The translations under genes and the position numbers were made by a program. From Paracoccaceae bacterium (GTDB lineage: Bacteria; Pseudomonadota; Alphaproteobacteria; Rhodobacterales; Rhodobacteraceae): DNA of 64,000 nucleotides. How positions within the stretch are numbered: the stretch's first letter is position 1; each line of letters opens with the position of its first letter. The notes below the pieces were generated by a model. It did no database searches. It worked only from the letters and a program-made list of their open reading frames with translations, and was not told the origin of the DNA. The stretch lies in the NCBI GenBank assembly GCA_007694945.1, contig REER01000077.1:62001-126000 (forward strand), in the 5' to 3' direction. Below are positions 32,891-41,263 of this stretch, piece after piece.

Positions 32891-34648
32891 TCACACCAGC
32901 ACTGCCCCCGACGCCCCGATCACACCCTGTGTTTCGGCCTCGCCCAGGATCATGTCGTTATGGGCATTGCCCGAGGGGATCATCGGGAAGCAGTTCTCGT
33001 GCTTTTCGACCAGACAATCGAAGATCACCGGCCCGTCATAGGCCAGCATCTCGCGGATCGCATCATCCAGATCGGCATCATTGTCGCAGCGGATACCCTT
33101 GCAGCCAAAGGCCTCGGCCAGCTTGACGAAATCGGGCAGGGCATCTGACCAGCTATGCGAATAACGTTCGCCATGCAGTAATTCCTGCCACTGTCGTACC
33201 ATGCCAAGGCGCTCATTGTTGAGAATGAACTGCTTGACTGGCGCGCGGTATTGAACCGCTGTCCCCATTTCCTGCATGTTCATCAGCCATGAGGCCTCGC
33301 CTGCGACATTGATCACCAGCGAGTCCGGATGCGCGATCTGCACGCCGATCGAGGCCGGCAGGCCGTAACCCATCGTGCCCAGGCCCCCGCTCGTCATCCA
33401 GCGGTTGGGGTCCTCGAACCCCATATACTGCGCGGCCCACATCTGGTGCTGGCCGACTTCGGTGGTGATGTAGCGGTCCATGCCCTTGGTCAGCGCTTCC
33501 AGCCGCGCAACCGCGTGCTGCGGTCGGATGGGCGAGGTGCCCGAGGGCTTGTAGGCGAGGCAATCGACGGATTTCCATTCCTCGATCTGCTTCCACCAGT
33601 GCCCGACGGCCTCGCGGTTGACCTTGCGCCCGCGCGACTTCCAGACCTTCAGCAGGTCTTCGAGCACATGGCCGACATCGCCGATGATCGGCACATCGGT
33701 CGCAATAACCTTGTTGATCGATGAGGGGTCGATATCGATATGCGCCTTTTTCGAATGCGGCGCAAAGGCGTTGATGCGCCCCGTGATCCGGTCATCAAAG
33801 CGGGCGCCGATATTGATCATCAGATCGCAATCATGCATCGCCCAATTGGCCTCATAGGTGCCATGCATGCCCAGCATCCCGATCCAGCTTTGTCCCGAAG
33901 CCGGATAGGCGCCCAGCCCCATCAGCGTAGAGGTGATCGGAAAGCCCGTGGCCTCGACCAATTCGCGCAGTAGCTGACTGGCAGCAGGGCCGGAATTGAT
34001 CACGCCGCCACCCGTGTAGAACAGCGGCTTCTCGGCGGTTTCCATCAACTCGACGAGCGTTGTGATGGCCTCGAGATCGCCCTTGACGCGCGGGCGGTAA
34101 TGGTCGGTCTTGGCCTTGGGTTTCGGGCAATAGGTGCCTTGGGCGAATTGCACATCCTTCGGGATATCGACCAGCACCGGCCCGGGGCGGCCCGAGCTTG
34201 CGACATGAAAGGCCTGATGAATGGTCTCGGCCAGCTTGTCGGTCTCCTTGACCAGCCAGTTCATCTTGGTGCAGGGCCGCGTGATGCCGACGGTGTCGCC
34301 TTCCTGAAAGGCATCCGAGCCGATCATGAACGTCGGAACCTGCCCCGACAGCACGACAATCGGGATCGAGTCCATAAGCGCATCGACAATGCCGGTGACG
34401 ACATTGGTGGCGCCGGGGCCAGAGGTGACGAGCACGACGCCTGGCTTGCCAGTCGAGCGCGCATAGCCCTCGGCCGCGTGAATGGCGCCTTGCTCGTGCC
34501 GCACGAGAATGTGGCGGATGTCGTTTTGCTGGAAAATTTCGTCATAGATGGGCAGCACCGCTCCGCCCGGATAGCCGAATACCACTTCCACGCCCTGATC
34601 CTTCAGCGCTTGAACAACCATTCTGGCTCCGGTCATCTGACGTGACAT
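32891..34648 (-). CDS. ilvB: Acetolactate synthase large (catalytic) subunit
   Basis: Thiamine-diphosphate enzyme that condenses pyruvate with pyruvate or 2-ketobutyrate, first common step of Val, Leu and Ile synthesis. The 585-residue protein has VFGYPGGAVLPIYDEIF near residue 20, the catalytic Glu in RHEQGAIHAAEGYARS, the FAD-region GLGAYPASGQSWIGMLGMHG, and the ThDP-metal site NVAGEASWLMNMQEM near 445. There the usual GDG/GDA reads GEA, placing Glu at the metal-ligand position. ATG 34648 follows GAGGAAAACAGC. Upstream lies a leader peptide with an attenuator; ilvN follows. Confidence 0.96.
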   Translation of the reverse strand: MSRQMTGARMVVQALKDQGVEVVFGYPGGAVLPIYDEIFQQNDIRHILVRHEQGAIHAAEGYARSTGKPGVVLVTSGPGATNVVTGIVDALMDSIPIVVLSGQVPTFMIGSDAFQEGDTVGITRPCTKMNWLVKETDKLAETIHQAFHVASSGRPGPVLVDIPKDVQFAQGTYCPKPKAKTDHYRPRVKGDLEAITTLVELMETAEKPLFYTGGGVINSGPAASQLLRELVEATGFPITSTLMGLGAYPASGQSWIGMLGMHGTYEANWAMHDCDLMINIGARFDDRITGRINAFAPHSKKAHIDIDPSSINKVIATDVPIIGDVGHVLEDLLKVWKSRGRKVNREAVGHWWKQIEEWKSVDCLAYKPSGTSPIRPQHAVARLEALTKGMDRYITTEVGQHQMWAAQYMGFEDPNRWMTSGGLGTMGYGLPASIGVQIAHPDSLVINVAGEASWLMNMQEMGTAVQYRAPVKQFILNNERLGMVRQWQELLHGERYSHSWSDALPDFVKLAEAFGCKGIRCDNDADLDDAIREMLAYDGPVIFDCLVEKHENCFPMIPSGNAHNDMILGEAETQGVIGASGAVLV

Positions 34649-34680
34649 GCTGTTTTCCTCCGACTTCATTCCAACTCTGG

Positions 34681-34753
34681 CAATAAAAAAAGCCCCCGTC
34701 TTATTCGGGGGCGCATGGGGTCCTGTCAGGGAAACCGTTACCGGCCCATGCGC
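34681..34753 (-). promoter_or_regulatory. ilvB transcription attenuator (terminator and antiterminator)
   Basis: On the minus strand GCCCCCG-N7-CGGGGGC followed by seven T (34712 down to 34685) is a textbook intrinsic terminator, placed 33-64 nt before the ilvB start codon. CCCATGCGC (minus strand 34719-34711), which overlaps the first two stem bases, is the exact complement of GCGCATGGG inside the leader-peptide coding region (34753-34745), so an antiterminator would exclude the terminator. The control codons lie just upstream. This is the standard logic of branched-chain amino-acid attenuation. Confidence 0.85.
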
Positions 34754-34794
34754 ATCTGTCCCACTACAAGTACGATTGCATTCTTCATTGCCAT
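34738..34794 (-). CDS. ilvB leader peptide
   Basis: A short frame encodes MAMKNAIVLVVGQMRMGR and then TAA, with the run Ile-Val-Leu-Val-Val in the middle: the three amino acids made by the pathway. The start may be ATG 34794 or the in-frame ATG 34788; GAGAAAGCGG lies upstream. The codons after the control run form one arm of the antiterminator, so ribosome stalling at Ile/Val/Leu codons would let ilvB be transcribed. Confidence 0.85.
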   Translation of the reverse strand: MAMKNAIVLVVGQMRMGR

Positions 34795-34951
34795 TCACCG
34801 CTTTCTCGCGTGGGCGGAAGTTAAGCCCAGCCTCTGTCCGCGTCAATGCTGAAAACACACAGGATTGCGCGTGCGCCGCGATTTTCTTTGCAGATATTTC
34901 ACGAGGTTGCATTGAATGCCGCGTTGGCGTGAAACATCTTTACAAAACCGG

Positions 34952-34967
34952 AAATATAGTTATGTTT
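34952..34967. promoter_or_regulatory. AAAnATAnnTATnTTT near-palindrome before the ArsR gene
   Basis: AAATATAGTTATGTTT matches its own reverse complement at 12 of 16 positions and ends 5 bp before the ArsR start codon. ATA-N2-TAT cores are common in ArsR/SmtB operators. It overlaps a possible -10 box (TATAGT, 34955-34960), which would place the start of transcription at or close to the ATG, so the message may be nearly leaderless. Confidence 0.5.
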
Positions 34968-34972
34968 GACCT

Positions 34973-35299
34973 ATGACCCATGGCATCGACTCATCCGCTT
35001 CCGCTCTTGCCGCGCTCGGACACCCTGCGCGGTTGTCTCTTTTTCGTCTGCTGGTCCGCGCAGAACCGCAGGGTCTGCGTGTCAGCGAGATCGGCACGCT
35101 TCTGGACATACCGCTGTCAACACTCGCACATCATCTGCGCAGTCTGAAACAGGCCGGGTTGATCCGGCAGCAGCGTGACGGGCGCGAGGTGCAGACCCGC
35201 GCCGATGTTCAGGCGCTGCGCGATGTGCTCGAATTCGTGGTCTGTGAATGCTGCGAGGGCGTTGCGACGCCAACCCCAATACAGGAGGTTGCCCCGTGA
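34973..35299 (+). CDS. ArsR-family metal/metalloid-responsive repressor
   Basis: The 108-residue protein has a winged helix (ALAALGHPARLSLFRLLVRAEP, SEIGTLLDIPLSTLAHHLRSLKQAGLI, residues 10-65). The metal-sensing candidates are in the C-terminal helix, VVCECCEGV (about residues 89-97): three cysteines in C-x-C-C. ArsR repressors leave DNA when thiols bind As(III), Cd or similar. It overlaps the permease gene by GTGA, so both form a two-gene operon with an operator-like site just upstream. Arsenic is the likeliest signal given the permease, but this is inference. Confidence 0.9.
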   Translation: MTHGIDSSASALAALGHPARLSLFRLLVRAEPQGLRVSEIGTLLDIPLSTLAHHLRSLKQAGLIRQQRDGREVQTRADVQALRDVLEFVVCECCEGVATPTPIQEVAP

Positions 35300-36348
35300 C
35301 TGACCACTCTCTTCCGGAACCCGGTCCGCTTGCCTCGGCTACTCAGCATGTCTTGCGCAAGGAAAAGCCTTGGCTTGCCTTTGGCCTTATCTTCCTTGCC
35401 ATCGCCCTGATCGATCCTGCCCAGCTTGGCCCTTCGTTTGCCAAGGTCACAGGCGCGCTTGTCTCGATTGCGCCATTCCTGGGCGCGTCGATCCTGATCG
35501 CGGCCTGGGCGGGAGCGACCGGAGCCGACAACATGATTGCGCGCGCTTTCACGGGGGCCCCGGCGATGATGATCCTTATGGGCGCGCTTGCGGGCGGCCT
35601 GTCGCCATTCTGTTCCTGCGGCGTGATCCCGCTGATTGCGGCGCTCTTGGCCATCGGCGTGCCGCTTGCGCCGGTGATGGCGTTCTGGATGGCCTCGCCC
35701 CTGATGGACCCGACCATGTTTGTGCTGACGGCCGGAGTGCTGGGGCTGGAATTCGCCATCGCCAAGACGCTGATCGCCATCGCCATGGGGGTTCTGGGCG
35801 GGACTGCCGTGCACCTGATCATCAAGGCGGGCGGGCTGAGTGAGCCGTTGCGCGCAGAGATCGGGAACGGCGGTTGCGGTGGCGCCAAGATACGTGCGCC
35901 CAAGCCGCCGGTCTGGGCATTCTGGCAGGATCCCGCCCGCGTCACGAAGTTTCGAACCGAGGGTTTGAAGACATTTCTCTTCCTGCTGAAATGGCTCTCG
36001 CTCGCGTTCCTGCTGGAAAGCCTGATGCTCGCCTATGTGCCCGCGGAACTGGTTACGCAAACCTTGGGCGGCACTGGACTCGGCCCCATTGCGCTGGCCA
36101 CGCTGGTCGGTGTTCCGGCCTATTTCAACGGCTATGCAGCCCTGCCGCTGATCGACACCCTGATGGTGCAGGGCATGCAGGCGGGTGCGGGAATGGCGTT
36201 CCTTGTCGCCGGGGGCGTGACCTCGCTGCCAGCAGCAGTTGCCGTCTGGGCGCTGGTCAAGCCGCGGGTGTTTGGCCTCTATGTCGCGCTCTCGCTCGGG
36301 GGCGCATTGGCGTCGGGGCTGCTGTTCCAGCTCTGGACAACCCTCTGA
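35296..36348 (+). CDS. Permease of the ArsP/YraQ (DUF318) family
   Basis: The 350-residue membrane protein has eight to ten hydrophobic segments. The family mark is SPFCSCGVIPLIAALLAIGVP (about residues 98-118) with the paired cysteines, echoed in the second half by GVPAYFNGYAALPL. ArsP-type members export trivalent organoarsenicals; others are of unknown substrate. A central loop carries NGGCGGAKI. GTG 35296 overlaps the ArsR stop and has AGGAGG 7 nt before it. Control by the ArsR repressor fits metalloid efflux (inference). Confidence 0.87.
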   Translation: MTDHSLPEPGPLASATQHVLRKEKPWLAFGLIFLAIALIDPAQLGPSFAKVTGALVSIAPFLGASILIAAWAGATGADNMIARAFTGAPAMMILMGALAGGLSPFCSCGVIPLIAALLAIGVPLAPVMAFWMASPLMDPTMFVLTAGVLGLEFAIAKTLIAIAMGVLGGTAVHLIIKAGGLSEPLRAEIGNGGCGGAKIRAPKPPVWAFWQDPARVTKFRTEGLKTFLFLLKWLSLAFLLESLMLAYVPAELVTQTLGGTGLGPIALATLVGVPAYFNGYAALPLIDTLMVQGMQAGAGMAFLVAGGVTSLPAAVAVWALVKPRVFGLYVALSLGGALASGLLFQLWTTL

Positions 36349-36444
36349 GGGCAGCGCAGCAGGCGCAAGACCCAACGTCTTGCGTCTGCTGCACTGCAAT
36401 GGTCTACTGCTTGTAAGAACTCCCGAAGGAGAATCGAGCAGTAC

Positions 36445-38394
36445 ATGTCCGACCTCATAGGTGCGCCTGACAGTTACGATGCCTCTTCCATTGAGGTGCT
36501 GGAGGGGCTGGAGCCCGTCCGCAAACGCCCCGGCATGTATATCGGCGGCACCGATGAGCGCGCGCTGCATCACCTTGTTGCCGAAGTGCTCGACAATTCG
36601 ATGGATGAGGCAGTTGCCGGCCATGCCAACCGGATCGAGATCGAGTTGCACGCGGATCATTCCATCACAATCCGTGACAATGGCCGCGGCATCCCCATCG
36701 ACCCGCACCCCAAGTTTCCCGACAAATCCGCACTCGAGGTCATACTCTGCACTTTGCACGCGGGCGGCAAGTTTTCGGGCAAGGCTTACCAGACCTCGGG
36801 CGGGTTGCACGGGGTCGGGGCCTCGGTCGTCAATGCGCTGTCCGATCATATGAGGGTCGAGGTGGCGCGCAACCGGGAGCTCTTTGCGCAGGAGTTCTCG
36901 CGCGGGGTGCCGCTCGGGCCCGTGGCAAAGATCGGCCCCGCCCCCAACCGGCGCGGTACGAGCGTCACCTTCCACCCCGATGCCGAGATCTTTGGCTCGC
37001 TCAAGCTCAAACCCGCGCGTCTGTTCAAGATGGTCCGCTCCAAGGCCTATCTGTTCTCGGGCGTCGAGATCCGCTGGAAATCCGCCATAGAGGACGGCGA
37101 GACCCCGCAGGAGGCCACATTCCACTTCCCCGGCGGGTTGGCCGATTACCTGGGCGAGCAACTCAACGGCAATGTCACCTATGCCGACAAACCCTTCGCC
37201 GGGAAGGTCAGTTTTCAAGAGAAGTTCGGCCAGCCCGGTTATGTCGAATGGGCGATCAACTGGACGCCCGCGCGCGACGGCTTCGTGCAGAGCTATTGCA
37301 ACACCGTTCCCACGCCCGAGGGCGGCACGCATGAGGCGGGCTTTTGGGCCGCCGTGCTGAAAGGCATCCGCGCATATGGTGAGTTGGCGAATAACAAGAA
37401 GGCCACGCAGATCACGCGTGAGGATATGGCCGCCGGGGGCTGCGCTCTGGTGTCCTGTTTCATCCGCGAGCCGGAATTTGTTGGCCAGACCAAGGACCGC
37501 CTCGCCACGACCGAAGCCGCGCGCATGGTCGAGGGCGCGGTGCGCGACCATTTCGACAACTGGCTGGCCGCCGACCCCAGGGCTGCCGGCGCGATCCTCG
37601 ATTTCCTCGTTCTGCGCGCCGAAGAGCGGTTGCGGCGGCGGCAGGAAAAGGAGACCAGCCGCAAATCCGCGACCAAGAAACTGCGTCTGCCGGGCAAACT
37701 GGTCGATTGCACGGCCACCAATCGCGATGGCACGGAACTATTCATTGTCGAGGGCGATTCGGCGGGGGGCAGCGCCAAGATGGCACGCGACCGCAAGACG
37801 CAGGCACTGCTGCCGCTGCGTGGCAAGATTCTCAACGTGCTCGGGGCGGCGTCGAACAAGCTTGGCCAGAATGCCGAGATCAATGACCTCTGTCAGGCGA
37901 TGGGCGTGGGGCTGGGCACGAAGTTCCGGCTGGATGATCTGCGCTATGACAGGATCATCATCATGACCGACGCTGATGTGGATGGTGCGCATATCGCCGC
38001 GCTGCTGATGACCTTTTTCTTTACCCAGATGCGCCCGATGATCGACGCGGGGCATCTGTATCTGGCCTGCCCGCCGCTGTTTCGGCTGACGCAGGGCGCC
38101 AAGCGCGTCTATGCGCTGGACGAGGTCGAGAAGGAGCGGCTGCTGGCCGAAGGACTGAGCGGCAAGGGGAAGATCGAGGTCTCGCGCTTCAAGGGGTTGG
38201 GCGAGATGGATGCGAAGGACCTGAAAGAGACCACGATGGCCCCCGCCTCGCGGCGGCTGATCCGGGTCTCGGTGGATGACGACATGCCGGGCGAGACCTC
38301 GGACCTGGTCGAGCGGCTGATGGGCAAGAAACCGGAATTGCGGTTTCAGTATATCAGCGAGAACGCGCGGTTTGTGGAGGAGCTGGACGTCTGA
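36445..38394 (+). CDS. parE: DNA topoisomerase IV subunit B
   Basis: ATPase subunit of the enzyme that unlinks daughter chromosomes. The 649-residue protein has the GHKL ATP site (AEVLDNSMDEAVAG near residue 47, IRDNGRGIPIDPHPK, GGLHGVGASVVNAL), the transducer domain to about 390, and the TOPRIM domain (FIVEGDSAGGSAKMARDR at about 432, MTDADVDGAHI near 510) ending with the zinc-less short tail FVEELDV. The length and lack of the GyrB insert favour ParE. The parC gene is not adjacent. AAGGAG lies 13 nt before the ATG, a rather long spacing. Confidence 0.94.
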   Translation: MSDLIGAPDSYDASSIEVLEGLEPVRKRPGMYIGGTDERALHHLVAEVLDNSMDEAVAGHANRIEIELHADHSITIRDNGRGIPIDPHPKFPDKSALEVILCTLHAGGKFSGKAYQTSGGLHGVGASVVNALSDHMRVEVARNRELFAQEFSRGVPLGPVAKIGPAPNRRGTSVTFHPDAEIFGSLKLKPARLFKMVRSKAYLFSGVEIRWKSAIEDGETPQEATFHFPGGLADYLGEQLNGNVTYADKPFAGKVSFQEKFGQPGYVEWAINWTPARDGFVQSYCNTVPTPEGGTHEAGFWAAVLKGIRAYGELANNKKATQITREDMAAGGCALVSCFIREPEFVGQTKDRLATTEAARMVEGAVRDHFDNWLAADPRAAGAILDFLVLRAEERLRRRQEKETSRKSATKKLRLPGKLVDCTATNRDGTELFIVEGDSAGGSAKMARDRKTQALLPLRGKILNVLGAASNKLGQNAEINDLCQAMGVGLGTKFRLDDLRYDRIIIMTDADVDGAHIAALLMTFFFTQMRPMIDAGHLYLACPPLFRLTQGAKRVYALDEVEKERLLAEGLSGKGKIEVSRFKGLGEMDAKDLKETTMAPASRRLIRVSVDDDMPGETSDLVERLMGKKPELRFQYISENARFVEELDV

Positions 38395-38415
38395 GCCGGA
38401 CCGCCTTGCAAATTT

Positions 38416-38500
38416 TGGTGCGGGTGGAGGGACTTGAACCCCCACGCCTTGCGGCGCCAGAACCTAAATCTGGTGCGTCTGCCAATTTCGCCACACCCGC
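38416..38500 (-). tRNA. tRNA-Leu (anticodon UAG)
   Basis: The minus strand folds to a complete class II tRNA: acceptor GCGGGTG/CACCCGC, D-arm TGGCGAAATTGGCAGACGCA, anticodon stem CCAGA/TCTGG around TTTAGGT (anticodon TAG), a long variable arm CGCCGCAAGGCG, T-arm with GTTCAAGTC, and an encoded CCA end. It decodes CUN leucine codons. It lies alone between parE and the Hint gene. Confidence 0.97.
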
Positions 38501-38701
38501 AACAAGGGCTCTCTAGCAAATCGGCCTGCCGGATGCGAGAGGGTTTTTTGCAGGCGCACCTGCCGGGAAGACTCCGCGTTCTTGACGTATTTCTGCCCCA
38601 ATCCGGCGTGATTGTCGCGGATAGAGAAACAGTCATTCTCATCCCGCCCGTTTACCCTGTGCTTACCTTTGGACGTCAGGGTTACGACAGGAGGACCCGT
38701 C

Positions 38702-39343
38702 ATGGTCGCACACAGCATTTCCCTCGCGCCCCCCTTGCGCAAGCCCGCTCAGGCCGGGGAGCATCTGCAGGGCTTTGGCCGGGGCACGCTGCTGCGCAGC
38801 GTGTTCGGCCTGCGCCCGGTCGAACGCCTGATTGCCGGGGATCTGCTGCTGGATGCCGAGGGGCAGATCAATGAACTGCGCGCAATCCGCCAGATGCGGG
38901 CCGCTCCAGGAGATATGGTGCGGCTAGTGCCGTCTGAGTCCCTGCCGGGGTTGAGCAAGCCGCTTATCGTCGGTGTGGGCCAGAAGCTGGAATTGCGCGA
39001 CTGGCGCACTGAGTTACTCTATGGACAGGGCGCGGTGACCCGCGCCGCGCGGATGGTGGACGGGCAGCATGTGCGGCACCTCGCGACACCGCGCCAGCTT
39101 TATCAACTGAGCTTTGACGTGGATTGCGTGATCCTCGCCAATGGCCTGCCCGCAGTGGTACACGCCTCAGCGCAGCGCGCGCAGCACCGCGGGCAGTGCC
39201 TCGGGCAGGTCCTCCGCGATCAGGCCGGGGCCGATCTGCCGCGCGGCCTCGACATGCAGCCAGGCACTGGTTGTAGCAGCCTCGGCGGGTGGCAGCCCGC
39301 GTGCCATCAACCCGGCGATCAGCCCGGCCAACACATCGCCTGA
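38702..39343 (+). CDS. Hint-domain protein, 3' end running into nnrD
   Basis: The 213-residue frame starts MVAHSISLAPPLRKPAQAGE and shows a Hint module: GFGRGTLLRSVFGLRPVERLIAGDLLLDAEGQ at about residues 25-55 and the closing strand DVDCVILANGLPAVV near 140-155. The splicing nucleophile (Cys/Ser) is absent, as in the Hint protein at 12514. Family members usually end soon after the ILANGLP block; here the frame continues for about 58 residues antisense to nnrD with nothing recognisable. The stop codon may therefore have been lost. The true C-terminus is uncertain. Confidence 0.65.
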   Translation: MVAHSISLAPPLRKPAQAGEHLQGFGRGTLLRSVFGLRPVERLIAGDLLLDAEGQINELRAIRQMRAAPGDMVRLVPSESLPGLSKPLIVGVGQKLELRDWRTELLYGQGAVTRAARMVDGQHVRHLATPRQLYQLSFDVDCVILANGLPAVVHASAQRAQHRGQCLGQVLRDQAGADLPRGLDMQPGTGCSSLGGWQPACHQPGDQPGQHIA

Positions 39344-40657
39344 CCCAGCGGTGGCCAGTTCCGGGGCGGCGCGGTCACTCAGAGCGGCGTGAATGACGGG
39401 CCTGCCCTCGGGCGCGGCGATGACCGTATCGGCACCCTTGAGCAACACCACTGCGCCCGCTTCGCGCGCTGCCTTCGCGGCGCGGTCACATTTCGAGAGC
39501 TCAGCATCAGCGGCAAGCGCAGGCCAGAGCCTGCGGAATTCGCCCTCATGCGGCGTTAGCACGCAGGCAGGGTGCAAGAGCGCGCGCAGGCCCGTGTCCT
39601 GCGCGATCAGCGTCAGTGCGTCCGCATCGAGCACGAGCGGCAGCCTAATCCGCAGCGCAGCATCAAGCAGGCTGGCCTCGCGCGCGCCAAGCCCCAAGCC
39701 GGGGCCGAGGCAGATGGTCGAGATGCGCATTTCACTCAAAAGCACGGGCAGGGCGGCGGCATCTCGCAGCGCGCGCAACATCACGGCATCAAGCCGCGAG
39801 GCATTTTCGATCAGCGCCGCAGGCGGGCAGGCCAGCGTTACCAGCCCTGCGCCTGCGCGCAAGGCCGAGCGCGCGGCCAGCCGCGCGGCCCCCCCGCGCC
39901 CGACCCCGCCCGCGAGAACCAGCGCATGTCCATGACTGAACTTGTGCCCGGCACCTTTATGCAGCCGCGCTGCCGTTGGGGTTGAAGGCGCAAGAGCCAC
40001 TTCCTCCCCTGGCAGCGCGGCCAGCTCCGCGCTCAGACCGATATCGACGACATGCAGCGCGCCGGTAAGGCAACCTGCGGGCAGCAGATAATGACCGCGT
40101 TTCGCTGCCTGAAAGGTGACCGTCAGGTCAGCGCCGCGCGCCCACTTGGCGCCTTCGGTGCGGATCTGTCCGGTATCTGCGCAGAGACCCGAGAGAATAT
40201 CCACGGCCACCAATCGCGCACCCGACTCCTGCGCCATCGCAAGCGCATCGATAAACGGTGCGCCAACCGGGCGACCGAGCCCAGTGCCAAAGAGCGCATC
40301 GACAACGATCGCCCCCGTCAGGTCGGCCGGTTCAAGCTCGGACAGGACCGGCCCGATCTCGGCCCAGCGTACGGCATTTGCCGTTGCATCCGGGGTCATG
40401 GCGGGCATTGGCGCCCAAAGACGCACCTCCCAGCCCCGTGCATGCAGGAGGCGCGCAATGACATAGCCATCGCCGCCATTATTCCCTGGCCCGCAGAGCA
40501 CCACAGCGTGGCGCTCAGCCTCAGGCCATTGCGCCGCAATCTCCGCGACCACACCCGCGCCCGCGCGCTCCATCAACTCTAGCCCGGTGACCCGACCAGA
40601 ATCGATGGCCCCCACCTCAACGGCGCGCATTTGGGCAGATGTCAGAATTTCGACCAT
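39167..40657 (-). CDS. nnrD: Bifunctional NAD(P)H-hydrate epimerase / dehydratase
   Basis: Repairs damaged NADH and NADPH. The 496-residue protein joins an N-terminal epimerase (VVLCGPGNNGGDGYVIARLL, residues about 52-70, and VDALFGTGLGRPV near 112) to a C-terminal ribokinase-like dehydratase (GAGHKFSHGHALVLAGG, ICLGPGLGLG, VLTPHEGEFRRLWP, and the catalytic ATAGSGDVLAGLIAGLMARG near 445). ATG 40657 has GAGGGG 8 nt upstream; ATG 40678 would add seven residues. Its last 177 bp lie antisense to the Hint frame at 38702. It is divergent from glnB. Confidence 0.94.
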   Translation of the reverse strand: MVEILTSAQMRAVEVGAIDSGRVTGLELMERAGAGVVAEIAAQWPEAERHAVVLCGPGNNGGDGYVIARLLHARGWEVRLWAPMPAMTPDATANAVRWAEIGPVLSELEPADLTGAIVVDALFGTGLGRPVGAPFIDALAMAQESGARLVAVDILSGLCADTGQIRTEGAKWARGADLTVTFQAAKRGHYLLPAGCLTGALHVVDIGLSAELAALPGEEVALAPSTPTAARLHKGAGHKFSHGHALVLAGGVGRGGAARLAARSALRAGAGLVTLACPPAALIENASRLDAVMLRALRDAAALPVLLSEMRISTICLGPGLGLGAREASLLDAALRIRLPLVLDADALTLIAQDTGLRALLHPACVLTPHEGEFRRLWPALAADAELSKCDRAAKAAREAGAVVLLKGADTVIAAPEGRPVIHAALSDRAAPELATAGSGDVLAGLIAGLMARGLPPAEAATTSAWLHVEAARQIGPGLIAEDLPEALPAVLRALR

Positions 40658-40701
40658 TCTGCGAGCCCCTCGTTTCAAAAACGCCCAAAATATAGGCTAT
40701 A

Positions 40702-40718
40702 AGATCAAATCTTGATCT
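40702..40718. promoter_or_regulatory. AGATCAA-N3-TTGATCT palindrome between nnrD and glnB
   Basis: A perfect 7-bp inverted repeat with a 3-bp centre, 45 bp before the nnrD start and 138 bp before glnB. It could be an operator for either gene. It does not look like a standard NtrC site, so I assign no regulator. Confidence 0.4.
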
Positions 40719-40789
40719 GGCCTTCGTATTGCCGTCCGGATCACCCTCTCCTCGGACCCTATCAGATTGTGGCCCATGCACGAATTTGA

Positions 40790-41194
<405 letters not shown>

Positions 41195-41263
41195 AGCACC
41201 GCAGATGACAGGATGCGCGTAACCGCATCCACAACAGTTTCTCCAGCAACAAGGGAAAAGAAC

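Noticed and set aside
35209..37551. 780-codon minus-strand open frame opposite the ArsR-linked permease and parE
   Set aside because: Longest antisense frame in the window but the plus strand encodes unmistakable permease and ParE motifs; composition of the antisense product is low-complexity.
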